Both the position numbers and the translations under genes were made by a program. From the NCBI RefSeq assembly GCF_900090145.1, contig NZ_FMHI01000005.1, forward strand, positions 1 to 64,000: 64,000 nucleotides of DNA, given 5' to 3'. The notes beneath the pieces were generated by a model. That model was not told the origin of the DNA and ran no database searches. It saw only the letters and a program-made list of their open reading frames with translations. Each line of letters begins with the position of its first letter. Position 1 is the stretch's first letter. Source of the stretch: Streptomyces sp. WMMB 322 (lineage in GTDB: Bacteria; Actinomycetota; Actinomycetes; Streptomycetales; Streptomycetaceae). This document shows, piece by piece, positions 19,572 to 30,533 of this stretch.

Positions 19572-19602
19572 CGGTATGCATACCGTAGGAATGCGGCGCA
19601 TT
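19572..19602 (-). promoter_or_regulatory. Two palindromes upstream of the WhiB-like gene
   Basis: CGGTATGCATACCG (19572-19585) is a perfect 14-bp palindrome; AATGCG-G-CGCATT (19590-19602) is a second one. They lie about 115-145 bp upstream of the WhiB-like start, in a gap otherwise empty, and could be regulator binding sites. Confidence 0.5.
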
Positions 19603-19679
19603 CTCTGTGCCCGATCTCCACCCCGTCTCCCACACGCGCGCTGTCCACGCCGAGTCCGCTCCAGCGCCCGCCCGGGTAC

Positions 19680-20372
19680 TCAGAGCTCCTTGCGCATCCG
19701 GTCACGCAGATCCCGGATCCGCTTGCCCCGCTTGGGTTTCGCCTCGACGCCGCCGAAGACCGCGGCCCCCTCGACCAGCACGACGGGGGCGTGCGGATCG
19801 CCGGACTCGGCGGTGTGGATGTCGAAGCCGCCGAAGATCCCGGCGCCCTTCTGCCGGAGAGTGACGTTCTCGGGGACGCGGATGTCGATGCCGCCGAAGA
19901 TCGCCGTCGCGTTGATCTGGAGATGCTGCTGCTCGAAGACCGCCTCGCTCAGGTCGATGTCGATACCGCCGAAGCAGGCGAACGCGTTGATCTTCGCGGG
20001 AACCCGGAAGCGGCCCTTCCTCGTGGCTCCGCTGAAGATGGCGACCAAGTTGTCCTTGGTGCCGGTTCCGTGCGCGGGCGCCTGCGTCCGGTACTCCGCG
20101 GACGCGGGGGCGGCCGCCTCGTGGGTGCGGCCGGCGGGCAGATCCCGTACGAGGGGCTCGAGTTCGCCGAGCGTCTTGGCCTTGTAGACGGCGTCGACGC
20201 GTTCAGAGTGCTCCTCCGCGTCCAGCCTGCCCTCCGCCATCGCCTCGCGGAGGATGTCGGCGACGCGGTCGCGGTCGGCGTCCGAGGCGCGCACGGAATC
20301 ACCGCCGGCCTCGGCCTCCTTGACCGCGGGCCTGGTCTCCTGGTGCTTCTTTTCCAGCGGCGAATCAGTCAC
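19680..20372 (-). CDS. DUF1707 protein with LiaF-like C-terminal domain
   Basis: The 230-residue protein carries a DUF1707 domain (about residues 26-78: VRASDADRDRVADILREAM, then LDAEEHSERVDAVYKAKTL) and, from about 105 on, a repeated beta domain like the LiaF/DUF2154 C-terminus (AFACFGGIDIDLSEA, AIFGGIDIRVPENV, AGIFGGFDIHTAES). LiaF-type domains sense membrane stress. There is no clear membrane helix, so it may be cytoplasmic or membrane-associated. The GTG start at 20372 has a -10 box six bases upstream and no ribosome site. Confidence 0.85.
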   Translation of the reverse strand: MTDSPLEKKHQETRPAVKEAEAGGDSVRASDADRDRVADILREAMAEGRLDAEEHSERVDAVYKAKTLGELEPLVRDLPAGRTHEAAAPASAEYRTQAPAHGTGTKDNLVAIFSGATRKGRFRVPAKINAFACFGGIDIDLSEAVFEQQHLQINATAIFGGIDIRVPENVTLRQKGAGIFGGFDIHTAESGDPHAPVVLVEGAAVFGGVEAKPKRGKRIRDLRDRMRKEL

Positions 20373-20404
20373 ACGAGCAGCCTACCCAAACGCGATAGAT
20401 CGCG
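20373..20404 (-). promoter_or_regulatory. Leaderless -10 box and nearby palindrome (DUF1707 gene)
   Basis: On the minus strand TAGGCT (20379-20384) precedes the GTG start by six bases. Just upstream, CGCGAT-AG-ATCGCG (20391-20404) is a perfect palindrome around the -20 region, a possible operator. Confidence 0.55.
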
Positions 20405-20612
20405 ACTAGGGGCTGTGGTCGCAACAATGCACTCCTCCACTGCCCGGGAGAGCTGAAGCCGACCTCCCCCACACGGCCGCGGCCCGGCGCTCTACGCTGA
20501 TGGACGCGCTCTCCTACTGCTTCCTCCCCGGCTCCCGCCCGGGAGGGCAAGGACAGCAAGGAGGGTGGCCCAGCCGAGAGCCTCACGCGCCGTACGAGAG
20601 GAAGACCCCACG

Positions 20613-22310
<1,698 letters not shown>

Positions 22311-22409
22311 CCGGCAGCGCCCCTCGACGGACGGAGTCCGGCGCAGCCGGCCGAAGCTTGCGAGGCCCCCCGGGCCGAGCAATGCGAGGGCGGCCATCGG
22401 GAACGGTGC

Positions 22410-22497
22410 CAAGGGGAACGACTTCTTCACCGACCCGGGCCCCTCGCAGCCCTTCGTCACCTCCATCCCGGTCCGCGCCGGCTCGTAACCGGCAGCG
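22410..22497 (+). repeat. 88-bp direct repeat, copy 2 (non-coding duplicate)
   Basis: A perfect copy of the fumarase gene end, 178 bp downstream of copy 1, including the TAA stop codon. The 90 bases between copies are unique. With no coding continuity it is a non-functional duplicate in the leader region of the next gene. Confidence 0.95.
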
Positions 22498-22592
22498 GCA
22501 CGCGTAACTGTGCACCGCGTCGCGGGGTACCCGGCGCGGCCGGGAATGTCCTTGCGCGGCGGGGACGCTGTGCCGTACGGAGGTGCACACGA

Positions 22593-23987
22593 ATGAGCGA
22601 CAGTCAGGAGTACCGGACCGAGCGCGACTCGATGGGCGAGGTCCGGGTGCCCGCGGACGCCAAGTGGCGGGCGCAGACGCAGCGTGCGGTGTGGAACTTC
22701 CCCGTCAGCGGACAGCGGCTGGAGCGCGCCCACATCGAGGCCCTCGCACGCATCAAGGCGGCCGCCGCCCGGGTCAACGGCGAACTCGGCGTGCTGGAGT
22801 TCGAGTTGGCCGAGGCGGTACGCGCGGCGGCTGAGGAGGTCGTCGAGGGACGCTGGGACGACGAGTTCCCCGTCGACGTCTTCCAGACGGGTTCCGGCAC
22901 TTCGTCCAACATGAACATGAACGAGGTCGTCGCCACGCTCGCCTCGGAACGGCTCGGGGCGCCCGTACACCCCAACGACCACGTCAATGCGAGCCAGTCC
23001 TCGAACGACGTCTTCCCGTCCTCCATCCACATCGCCGCCACCGCCGCTGTGCTCCGCGATCTGATCCCGGCGCTGGAGACGCTGGAGACCTCGCTGACGC
23101 GCAAGGCCGAAGAGTTCGCCGCCGTCGTCAAGTCCGGCCGCACCCATCTGATGGACGCCACTCCCGTCACGCTGGGGCAGGAGTTCGCCGGCTACGCGGC
23201 CCAGATCCGATACGGCGTCGAACGGCTGCGGGCGTCGCTGCCGCGGCTCGCCGAGCTTCCGCTGGGCGGAACGGCGGTGGGCACCGGCATCAACACCCCG
23301 CCCGGTTTCGCCGCGGCCGTCGTCGAACGCATCGCCGCGGACGGCGGGCTGCCGGTGACCGAGGCCCGCGATCACTTCGAGGCACAGGGCGCCCGGGACG
23401 CCCTGGTGGAGACCTCGGGGCAGCTCCGCACGATCGGCGTGAGTCTCACCAAGATCTGCAACGACCTGCGCTGGATGGCCTCCGGCCCCCGCACGGGCCT
23501 CGCCGAGATCGCGCTTCCCGACCTCCAGCCCGGTTCGTCGATCATGCCGGGCAAGGTGAACCCCGTGATTCCCGAGGCTGTGCTCATGGTCGCGGCGCAG
23601 GTCACCGGCAACGACGCGACCATCGCGGCGGCCGGAGCGTCCGGGAACTTCGAGCTGAACGTCATGCTGCCGGTGATGGGCAAGAACCTGCTGGAGTCGG
23701 TGCGGCTGCTCTCCAACGGCTCGCGCCTCCTCGCGGAACGCACCGTGGACGGCATCACCGCCGACGAGGAACGGGCGCGGGAGTACGCGGAGTCCTCGCC
23801 GTCCGTCGTTACTCCGCTCAACAAGCACATCGGGTACGAGAACGCCGCGGCAGTGGCCAAGAAGGCGCTGGCCGAGCGCAAGACCATCCGGCAGGCGGTG
23901 CTGGAGGCGGGACACGTCGAGCGGGGCGATCTGACCCTCGAAGAGCTGGACGAAGCGCTCGACGTCCTCCGCATGACCCGTCCCTGA
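22593..23987 (+). CDS. fumC: Fumarate hydratase, class II
   Basis: The 464-residue protein is an iron-independent fumarase of the aspartase/fumarase superfamily. The signature loop [15 protein letters not shown] contains the catalytic Ser. The substrate motifs [30 protein letters not shown] and [12 protein letters not shown] are intact. It catalyses the same TCA step as the class I enzyme upstream but without an oxygen-sensitive cluster, so the pair may serve different redox or iron conditions. The start follows GGAGGT. Confidence 0.96.
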   Translation: MSDSQEYRTERDSMGEVRVPADAKWRAQTQRAVWNFPVSGQRLERAHIEALARIKAAAARVNGELGVLEFELAEAVRAAAEEVVEGRWDDEFPVDVFQTGSGTSSNMNMNEVVATLASERLGAPVHPNDHVNASQSSNDVFPSSIHIAATAAVLRDLIPALETLETSLTRKAEEFAAVVKSGRTHLMDATPVTLGQEFAGYAAQIRYGVERLRASLPRLAELPLGGTAVGTGINTPPGFAAAVVERIAADGGLPVTEARDHFEAQGARDALVETSGQLRTIGVSLTKICNDLRWMASGPRTGLAEIALPDLQPGSSIMPGKVNPVIPEAVLMVAAQVTGNDATIAAAGASGNFELNVMLPVMGKNLLESVRLLSNGSRLLAERTVDGITADEERAREYAESSPSVVTPLNKHIGYENAAAVAKKALAERKTIRQAVLEAGHVERGDLTLEELDEALDVLRMTRP

Positions 23988-24072
23988 GGGGCCTCGGGGT
24001 GCGGGCACAGGCGGGTGGCGGGGCCGTGGCTCATTCGGGCCTCGGCTCACGGCGGCTGATGCCCCGTCAACC

Positions 24073-24084
24073 TAGGATCTGCGC
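24073..24084 (+). promoter_or_regulatory. -10 box of a leaderless promoter (DUF402 gene)
   Basis: TAGGAT at 24073-24078, six bases (CTGCGC), then ATG at 24085. No ribosome site. Confidence 0.6.
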
Positions 24085-25050
24085 ATGACAGCGGAAACGG
24101 CGGGAGCATCCGGAACGGCAGGGGCGGCAGGAACCGCCGGCGCACAGGCCGCGCACGAGGCGGCCGGCACCGGCACCGGCACCGGCCGTACCGGCCCGGA
24201 GACGCGGGGCGGCGGATACTGGGCGCCCGGAACACGCATCCTGTGGCGCTACCGAGCCAACGGCACCGGGCACCCGCACATCTGCCGTCCCGTCACCGTC
24301 GTCCGCGACACCCCCGAGCTGCTGGCCGCGTGGGTCGCGCCGGGCACCGTCTGCGTCAAGCCGGAGATCGCCGACGGCACGCCCGTCCACCACGAGCCGC
24401 TGGCCACCCGCTACACCAAGCCGCGCAGGACCGTGCTCTCGCGCTGGTTCGGTACGGGGGTGCTGAAGCTGGCACGTCCGGACGAGCCATGGTCGGTGTG
24501 GCTGTTCTGGGAGCGGGACTGGCAGTTCAAGAACTGGTACGTGAATCTCGAGGAGCCGCATCGCCGCTGGGCGGGCGGAATCGACTCCGAGGACCACTTC
24601 CTGGACATCGCCGTCTACCCCGACCGCAGCTGGGAGTGGCGGGACGAGGACGAGTTCGCGGCCGCACGGCGAGCGGGCCTCGTCGACGACGGCCTCGCCG
24701 CGCGGGTGCGTGCCGCGGGCAGCGCGGTGGTCGAGCAGATCGGCGCGTGGGCGGCGCCCTTCCGGGACGGCTGGGAGAACTGGCGGCCCGACCCCCGGTG
24801 GCCCGTACCGCTGCTCCCGCGGGACTGGGACGGTCGGCCGCCGCCGGGAGGACCAGGACCCCTCGGCCCCGGGTCGAACGGAACTGGAGCAGGGGCGACG
24901 GAAACAGGAGCGAACGGACCAGGAACGAACGGAGCGGAAGCGGACCGCACCGGAGCGAACGGCACCGGAGCGAACGGCACCGGCTCCCCCGGGACCGGGG
25001 CGGACACACCCCCACCCCAGCCGTGGCGAAACGGGCGCCGGCGCCCGTGA
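24085..25050 (+). CDS. DUF402 domain protein
   Basis: The 321-residue protein has a DUF402 core at about residues 45-245. It includes WLFWERDWQFKNWYVNLEEP, then DHFLDIAVYPDRSWEWRDED, the acidic residues that bind divalent metal in characterised members (nucleoside phosphatases and FomD-like hydrolases). An Ala/Gly/Thr-rich N-terminal tail of about 40 residues precedes it, and a low-complexity tail made of GTGANGTG-type repeats (about residues 262-310) follows; both appear expanded by simple repeats. Substrate is unknown. The start is set by the leaderless -10 box. Confidence 0.85.
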   Translation: MTAETAGASGTAGAAGTAGAQAAHEAAGTGTGTGRTGPETRGGGYWAPGTRILWRYRANGTGHPHICRPVTVVRDTPELLAAWVAPGTVCVKPEIADGTPVHHEPLATRYTKPRRTVLSRWFGTGVLKLARPDEPWSVWLFWERDWQFKNWYVNLEEPHRRWAGGIDSEDHFLDIAVYPDRSWEWRDEDEFAAARRAGLVDDGLAARVRAAGSAVVEQIGAWAAPFRDGWENWRPDPRWPVPLLPRDWDGRPPPGGPGPLGPGSNGTGAGATETGANGPGTNGAEADRTGANGTGANGTGSPGTGADTPPPQPWRNGRRRP

Positions 25051-25369
25051 ACCGCCGCTGCCCCCGCGCCTGCGGCGTCCGGAATCCGGTGCACACACGG
25101 CGTCTTGGTCCCGGCAGCCGGACTCCCCGCGTCACGTGGACGGCGATGCGCCCCCCGGAACCCGGAGTCGGGCACCGTGGAGGACGGGTTGTTCCGCACT
25201 TGCACGGATGTGCCGGATCTGTCGGACGACACGCGCCCGCTTCGACCTCCCTTTGCCCCTTGCTGCGCCCCCATACCGCAAACGTAGGATCAACCTCCGT
25301 AGGCGCACTGCTGCAACAACTCCCCTCCCCCCTCGGGGATTTGGCGCGTCGCCAGAGAGGAGATCGAGC
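25051..25369. other. Intergenic region before the methyltransferase gene, 319 bp
   Basis: It should contain the promoter of the methyltransferase gene. A TAGGAT-type hexamer lies near 25285 but is too far from the start to be leaderless. A ribosome site (GAGAGGAG) lies at 25354-25361. No gene seen. Confidence 0.4.
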
Positions 25370-26107
25370 GTGAGCAGCACCGACGGCAACTACGGGGACC
25401 TCCCCGCATCGGAAACCGAGGGGCAACCACCCCCGAAGTCGGAGGCGCGTGCCTACAAGGACTTCGACTGGAACACGATGGACCGGCTGGGGCAGGCCGC
25501 CGCGTTCGACTCGATCGGCGACCGCTACGACGAGGCCTTCCCGCACAAGGAGGGCCAGATCGCAGGCGGAGCGTGGCTCGCCGAGCAACTGCCCCCCGGC
25601 TCCCACGTGCTGGATCTGGGCTGCGGCACGGGGCTTCCGACAGCGCGTCAGCTCGTCGAGGCGGGCCACCGGGTCACGGGCATCGATCTCTCCCAGGGCA
25701 TGGTGACGCTCGCTCAGAGGAACGTGCCCGACGGCGATTTCCGCCGTATGGACATCTACGAGGTCGAGAGGTACGACCTCGGGCCCTTCGACGGCGTCGC
25801 CGCCTTCTTCTCCCTCCTGATGCTGCCTCGGGCCGAAATTCCCTTCACGCTGCGCATGCTGCACCAGCAGATGCGGGAAGGCGCACCGATGGCCATGTCG
25901 ATGGTGGAAGCGGATGTCGATGACTTCTCATTGCCGTTCCTGGGCAACACGATCCGGGTATCCGGCTATCTGCGGGACGAATTGCGCGAGGTCGTGCGCG
26001 ATGCGGGTTTCGAGATCGCCGGGGAGGACGCCTATGCCTACGCTCCGGCCAGCACCGATGTGCCGCCCGAGCTCCAGATCTTCCTGCAGTGCCGACGGCG
26101 GCCGTAG
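25370..26107 (+). CDS. Class I SAM-dependent methyltransferase
   Basis: The 245-residue protein has a Rossmann methyltransferase core: motif I HVLDLGCGTGLPTARQL (about residues 77-93), post-I GHRVTGIDLSQGMV and motif IV-like FDGVAAFFSLLMLP. The substrate is unknown. The GTG start at 25370 follows GAGGAGATC. The following SpoIIE gene begins about 50 bp later in the same direction and could be co-transcribed. Confidence 0.85.
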   Translation: MSSTDGNYGDLPASETEGQPPPKSEARAYKDFDWNTMDRLGQAAAFDSIGDRYDEAFPHKEGQIAGGAWLAEQLPPGSHVLDLGCGTGLPTARQLVEAGHRVTGIDLSQGMVTLAQRNVPDGDFRRMDIYEVERYDLGPFDGVAAFFSLLMLPRAEIPFTLRMLHQQMREGAPMAMSMVEADVDDFSLPFLGNTIRVSGYLRDELREVVRDAGFEIAGEDAYAYAPASTDVPPELQIFLQCRRRP

Positions 26108-26157
26108 GGGGCGGAGGCAGTGATCGCTGTGCGCGTGAGACGCGCGGCCCCGAATGG

Positions 26158-28584
26158 ATGGAAACCGAACGCGTGACGGAGCACCAAGAGCCTGCGACCG
26201 GTACGGCGCTGCCGCCGCTCCCACCCGTGGACGCCCCCACGGCGGGAGGGCCCCAGCCTGCGCCCCTCACGTCCCGTACCGGGGTGAGCCCCGGCGCCGG
26301 TGTGCCGTCCGGGACATCCTCCCGCACCGTCGGCGCGGGCACTGCGACGAGCCAGGCGCCCGCGATGCGGTCCGGTGCGCATGACCCGCAGGAGGACTCC
26401 GGGGGCCTCGCGGGCACGGCACGCCCGGCGGGCGCGACCCGCCGCTCCCGCGGCGCGGCGCCTCCGGGGGCTGCATGCTCCGGGGGTGAGGAAGTGGAGC
26501 AGGCGCGCCCCGGTTCGCGTCCGAGGCCCGGTTCGGGGCACACGTCACAGCAGGAAACCGCCGAAGCCTCACCGGGCTCCGGCGGGAGGGGCGGCACGGG
26601 CCGAGCCGTCCCCGAACCGTCCCATGGCGGCCCGGGATCCGCATCCGAGCGGTCCTCCCGGGGCCCGTCCCAATCCCCTACCGCGGAGAGCGGTGCCGTG
26701 TCTCATCCGACCACCGGCGACATGACCGCCGCCGACGTACCACCCGCCGCCCCACAGGTCGCGGCCTCCGACACCGGCGCACGTGACGTGATGGCCGGGA
26801 ACGGCGACGCCGCCGAGCGGGAGCGGAGGGGAGGCGACCGGCTGCGCTTCGTCGGCGCCGCGACCCGCCGCATCGCACGCGGCATGGACCTCGACGAGAC
26901 CGTGCTCGGACTGTGCCGTGCGAGCGTGCCCGCATATTCGGACGCGATCCTCGTCTACCTGCGGGACCCGCTGCCCGTCGGCGACGAACGGCCCACGGGC
27001 CCCGTGGTGTTGCGGCTGCGGCGCAGCGACCGCATCCCCGACGACCCGCACGCGATGGTGGCCGCGGTGTCGGCGGCCGACGGCAGGGCACGGGCCGACG
27101 GCGAAGTCCCCGCCAACCCCGTCAGCACCGCGGGCCCCTCCCGCTCCGCCGTGACGGACGGCACGGCCGGCGCGGCCGAGTACGCCGAGGTCGTCTCCGG
27201 CGGTCCGCTGGCGGAGGTGCTGCGGGGCGTGCGTCCCGTCTTCGCCGACTCGCCCGCCGCCCGTGACGCGCTTCCCGAACTGCTCGGCTCCGGGCCCGAT
27301 GTGCCCGCGGGGCAGCGCGCCATCCTCGCTCCCCTGCGTGGGCGGCGAAGAGTCATCGGCGCCGCCGTCTTCCTGCGGGGCCCGGAGCGTGCCCCTTTCG
27401 AGCCGGAGGATCTGCTGATCGCGGCGCAGCTCGCCACGCACACGGCGCTCGGTGTGGACAAGGCCGTGCTCTACGGGCGCGAGGCGTACATCGCCGACGA
27501 GCTCCAGCGCACCATGCTTCCCGACGAGCTGCCGCAGCCGACGGGCTGCCACCTGGCGAGCCGGTATCTGCCGGCAGCCGAGACGGCCCGGGTCGGCGGC
27601 GACTGGTACGACGCGATCCCGCTGCCCGGCAGCAGGGTCGCCCTCGTCGTGGGCGACGTGATGGGCCACTCCATGACGTCCGCGGCGATCATGGGTCAGC
27701 TCCGCACGACGGCTCAGACGCTCGCGGGGCTCGACCTTCCGCCGCAGGAGGTTCTGCACCACCTCGACGAGCAGGCGCAGCGCCTCGGCAGCGACCGCAT
27801 GGCGACCTGCCTGTACGCGGTCTACGACCCGGTCGCGCACCGGATCATCATCGCCAACGCCGGGCATCCGCCGCCCGTACTGCTGCACCGCGACGGCCGC
27901 GCGGAGGTGCTGCGCATACCGGCGGGCGCGCCGATCGGCGTCGGCGGTGTCGACTTCGAAGCGGTGGAGCTGGACGCCCCGGCGGGCGCCACGCTGCTGC
28001 TCTACACCGACGGCCTGGTCGAATCGCGCCAGCGTGACGTATGGACGGGCATCGAGCACCTGCGCGAGAAGCTCACGGCCACGGCCAGGCTGACACGTCC
28101 GGATGCCTCGGCCCCGCTGGAGCCGCTGTGCGACGAGGTGCTGGACATCCTCGGCCCGGGCGACCGGGACGACGACATCGCCCTGCTCGCCGCCCGGTTC
28201 GACGGGATCGCGCCGAGCGACGTCGCGTACTGGTTCCTCGACCCGCGTGCGCAGACGGCGGGCCAGGCGCGCAGGCTGGCGCGGCGAGCACTGGCCCGGT
28301 GGGGCCTTGAGGACCTGTCCGACGCGGTCGAGCTGCTGGTCAGCGAGGTCGTCACCAATGCCGTGCGGTACGCCGAACGCCCCATCACGCTGCGGCTGCT
28401 GCGCACGGACACGCTCCGGTGCGAGGTCGGCGACGACGTGCCGCAGCTGCCGCGGCTGAGGCAGGCGCGGGCGACGGACGAGGGCGGCCGGGGGCTGTAT
28501 CTCGTGAACCGCCTCGCGCGGCGTTGGGGCGCGACCCGGCTGTCGACGGGCAAGGTGGTCTGGTTCGAACTGCCGGTCTCCTGA
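26158..28584 (+). CDS. SpoIIE-type PP2C phosphatase with GAF and HATPase domains
   Basis: Taking the ATG at 26158 the protein has 808 residues. About the first 225 are Pro/Gly/Ser/Thr-rich and probably disordered. A GAF-like region follows (about 240-450), with FVGAATRRIARGMDLDETVL at its start. Next is the SpoIIE/PP2C phosphatase (GGDWYDAIPL, DVMGHSMTSAA, LLLYTDGLVE, GDRDDDIALLA) and a C-terminal HATPase anti-sigma-like domain (VELLVSEVVTNAVRYAE, DEGGRGLYLVNRLA). Such proteins combine a phosphatase and a kinase to switch anti-anti-sigma factors. No partner sigma or anti-sigma gene lies nearby. The start is uncertain: GTG at 26173 is equally possible. Confidence 0.88.
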   Translation: METERVTEHQEPATGTALPPLPPVDAPTAGGPQPAPLTSRTGVSPGAGVPSGTSSRTVGAGTATSQAPAMRSGAHDPQEDSGGLAGTARPAGATRRSRGAAPPGAACSGGEEVEQARPGSRPRPGSGHTSQQETAEASPGSGGRGGTGRAVPEPSHGGPGSASERSSRGPSQSPTAESGAVSHPTTGDMTAADVPPAAPQVAASDTGARDVMAGNGDAAERERRGGDRLRFVGAATRRIARGMDLDETVLGLCRASVPAYSDAILVYLRDPLPVGDERPTGPVVLRLRRSDRIPDDPHAMVAAVSAADGRARADGEVPANPVSTAGPSRSAVTDGTAGAAEYAEVVSGGPLAEVLRGVRPVFADSPAARDALPELLGSGPDVPAGQRAILAPLRGRRRVIGAAVFLRGPERAPFEPEDLLIAAQLATHTALGVDKAVLYGREAYIADELQRTMLPDELPQPTGCHLASRYLPAAETARVGGDWYDAIPLPGSRVALVVGDVMGHSMTSAAIMGQLRTTAQTLAGLDLPPQEVLHHLDEQAQRLGSDRMATCLYAVYDPVAHRIIIANAGHPPPVLLHRDGRAEVLRIPAGAPIGVGGVDFEAVELDAPAGATLLLYTDGLVESRQRDVWTGIEHLREKLTATARLTRPDASAPLEPLCDEVLDILGPGDRDDDIALLAARFDGIAPSDVAYWFLDPRAQTAGQARRLARRALARWGLEDLSDAVELLVSEVVTNAVRYAERPITLRLLRTDTLRCEVGDDVPQLPRLRQARATDEGGRGLYLVNRLARRWGATRLSTGKVVWFELPVS

Positions 28585-28613
28585 CCGCGGTTCGGCCCGG
28601 CCGGTGACCTGCT

Positions 28614-28646
28614 GCGGTCCGCCGCGGCTCCGCCGGGGCGGACCGC
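28614..28646. terminator. Hairpin between SpoIIE gene and ahpD
   Basis: A 10-bp perfect stem GCGGTCCGCC / GGCGGACCGC with a 13-base loop lies between convergent genes; probably a bidirectional terminator. Confidence 0.55.
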
Positions 28647-28689
28647 GGCGCCGCTTCCGCCCCGGGCGGCCGTCGTCCCGTTCAGGGCG

Positions 28690-29232
28690 TCAGGCGTCCC
28701 GGGACCGGATCTGCGCCTCGGCCTCCAGCGTGGTGCCCACGGCCTGTACGACGGCCGCAACCCTGAATGCCTCCTGGACCGTCTCGCGGTCCATGCCCGC
28801 CTTGCGCAGCGCCTGTTCGTGGGAGTCGAGGCACTGCCCGCACGCGTTCAGGGCGGAGACCGCCAGCGACCACAGCTCGAAGTCCGCCTTCTCCACCCCC
28901 GGGTCGCCCAGAACGTTCATCCGCAGCCCGGCACGCAGCGTGACGTACTCCGGGTCGGAGAGCAGATGCCGGGTGCGGTGGAAGACGTTGCTCATCTCCA
29001 TGGAGGCGGCAGCCGACTTGGCCGCCTCGTACGCCTCCGGGCTCAGCTTCTCCCTGGCCTCGGGCTCCAGCGCCCGGAGCACGATTCCGGAGCGGGAAGC
29101 GAAGGCGCAGGCCAGGAGGGTGCCCCAGAGCTGCTGCTGGTTCAGCCGCGAACGGCCCGTGACGGAGCCGAGGTTGGCCCGGAGGTCGTCGGCGTAGCCG
29201 GGGAGCGCCGACTTCAGGTCGTCGAGAGCCAT
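28690..29232 (-). CDS. ahpD: Alkyl hydroperoxide reductase AhpD
   Basis: The 180-residue protein of the carboxymuconolactone decarboxylase fold carries the redox pair [13 protein letters not shown] (Cys-X2-Cys with the downstream His) near residue 133. AhpD normally recycles the peroxiredoxin AhpC. The start at 29232 was chosen because the family begins [26 protein letters not shown] precedes it. In Streptomyces ahpC usually lies directly upstream with oxyR; neither is recognisable here, so the gene is an orphan in this window. Confidence 0.92.
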   Translation of the reverse strand: MALDDLKSALPGYADDLRANLGSVTGRSRLNQQQLWGTLLACAFASRSGIVLRALEPEAREKLSPEAYEAAKSAAASMEMSNVFHRTRHLLSDPEYVTLRAGLRMNVLGDPGVEKADFELWSLAVSALNACGQCLDSHEQALRKAGMDRETVQEAFRVAAVVQAVGTTLEAEAQIRSRDA

Positions 29233-29852
29233 GGCAACGCTCACCCCCCTGCCGGCAGTTTGCGGGTGTCGCCGGGTGACTCCTGGCCGCGGGTCCCGCC
29301 GCAGGAGCACGCCGGACCGGGCTCGGGGGACCTGTCACCTGCGGTGAGCAAAGCGCACTCCTTGGGCCATGCGGAACGGGAAATGGCGTATTTGCCCGCT
29401 GCTTGCGGACGTTGATCGCCACTCAGCGTGCCACAGGGGCCAGGGTCCGGGGTCCGTGACGCCCGCGGGCCGGAAGCACCGGCTGCGCGCACCGGGCCGA
29501 GACCCTTCGTCCAGGGTCGCGCGGCCGTCGGCGACGCCGGGACGACAAGGTGGAGGGCGACGAGGCGGAGGAGGTCGCGGAAAGGACGTCGCCGGGAAGG
29601 AGGTCGCGGAAAGGACGTCGGGTCGGCGGACATCGAGCAGGACGGACGCCGGAGGACGAGGTGAAAGGACGAGGTGAAAGGACGAACACCGGCAAAGCCC
29701 CGTAACCCGGTCCACCTATGAGTGGGATGGCGGCCCCGAAGTCAAGTCGGTGAGCCTCAGGGTGGCCACAGAGGCACACTGTGTGATTGTCTTCACGACA
29801 TCGGGTGCGCATTCCGGCCACCCGGTTCTCCTGTGCACAGAGTGGGGCAACT
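29233..29852. other. Intergenic region upstream of ahpD, 620 bp, with tandem repeats
   Basis: No gene was recognised on either strand; several open frames exist but all have low-complexity translations. A 22-bp sequence is repeated at 29570-29591 and 29599-29620 (period 29). A 13-bp unit GGACGAGGTGAAA is repeated in tandem at 29654-29679. This is where ahpC and oxyR would be expected. Confidence 0.5.
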
Positions 29853-30131
29853 GTGAACTGTGCAGAGCACGTTGGGGACGACATCGACCGCATGGGCCAT
29901 GACATGGCCTGCCGAGAAGTGATCTGCCGAGCTCAGGGCGTCTTGATGGCCGTACACAACTGCACGGCACAGGTGGCCGCGGGCATCCTGAGCGGGGTCG
30001 CCAGGAGTTCCGGCACCGAACTGCATACAGTGGCCGGAAATGTCCTGGTGGTTGCGGAGCGGAACTCCCAGTCCCCGCCCGAGGCACTGCGAGCCGCGAT
30101 CACCTGTGCGCTGCGCAAGGTCCTTCAGTAG
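29853..30131 (+). CDS. Small ANTAR-domain protein
   Basis: The 92-residue product consists largely of an ANTAR-like RNA-binding helix bundle: EVICRAQGVLMAVHNCTAQV, then AAGILSGVARSSGTELHTVA, matching the ANTAR pattern of an A-x-G-x-LM core followed by A and L spaced helices. ANTAR proteins act as antiterminators on paired RNA hairpins. No receiver or GAF input domain is fused. The start is uncertain between GTG 29853 and ATG 29892, and the ribosome site is weak. Convergent with the RHH gene. Confidence 0.65.
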   Translation: MNCAEHVGDDIDRMGHDMACREVICRAQGVLMAVHNCTAQVAAGILSGVARSSGTELHTVAGNVLVVAERNSQSPPEALRAAITCALRKVLQ

Positions 30132-30221
30132 GGGCCGGCGGCTGCGGAGCCGGCGCGGCGCCCGCACGGTTCCGTGCGGGTGGGTGCGCCCAGCCGTCGG
30201 TGAGCCGCGCGGCGGGCCCGG

Positions 30222-30533
30222 TCACTCCTCGCGCGGCGGACGGCCCCTGCGCGGGTGGGGCCGGGCGTTGCGGGGCAGCCGCCGCGCCTCGGAGAGCGCC
30301 TTGCGCAGCAGGTAGTCGATCTGCGCGTTGGTGGACCGCAGTTCGTCGGCGGCCCAGCGTGCGATCGCCTCGTACATCGCCGGGTCGAGCCTCAACAGCA
30401 CCTGCTTGCGGTGGCGTTGAGCTCTGCCACTGCTCTCGCGGGAAGCGTCCGCGGGCCCGCCGTCCGTGCCGTCCGGTGACGGCACGGACTCCGCGGGCTG
30501 CGCGGACCCGTCGCGTTCAGGGGGGTCGGTCAC
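30222..30533 (-). CDS. Ribbon-helix-helix DNA-binding protein
   Basis: The 103-residue protein has a disordered, charged N-terminus and an Arc/MetJ-type ribbon-helix-helix at about residues 42-85 (QVLLRLDPAMYEAIARWAAD, then STNAQIDYLLRKAL). The basic tail PRNARPHPRRGRPPREE follows. The GTG start overlaps the SPFH stop codon as GTGA, so the two are translationally coupled. It probably represses its own operon at the palindrome 31564-31579. Confidence 0.85.
   Translation of the reverse strand: MTDPPERDGSAQPAESVPSPDGTDGGPADASRESSGRAQRHRKQVLLRLDPAMYEAIARWAADELRSTNAQIDYLLRKALSEARRLPRNARPHPRRGRPPREE

Noticed and set aside
29570..29679. Short tandem repeats resembling a CRISPR or mobile-element end
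   Set aside because: Only two copies of each unit, no spacers of uniform length and no associated genes.
29423..29905. Several overlapping frames in the gap upstream of ahpD that might be ahpC or oxyR
   Set aside because: None contains the AhpC active-site motif or the LysR helix-turn-helix; translations are low-complexity.
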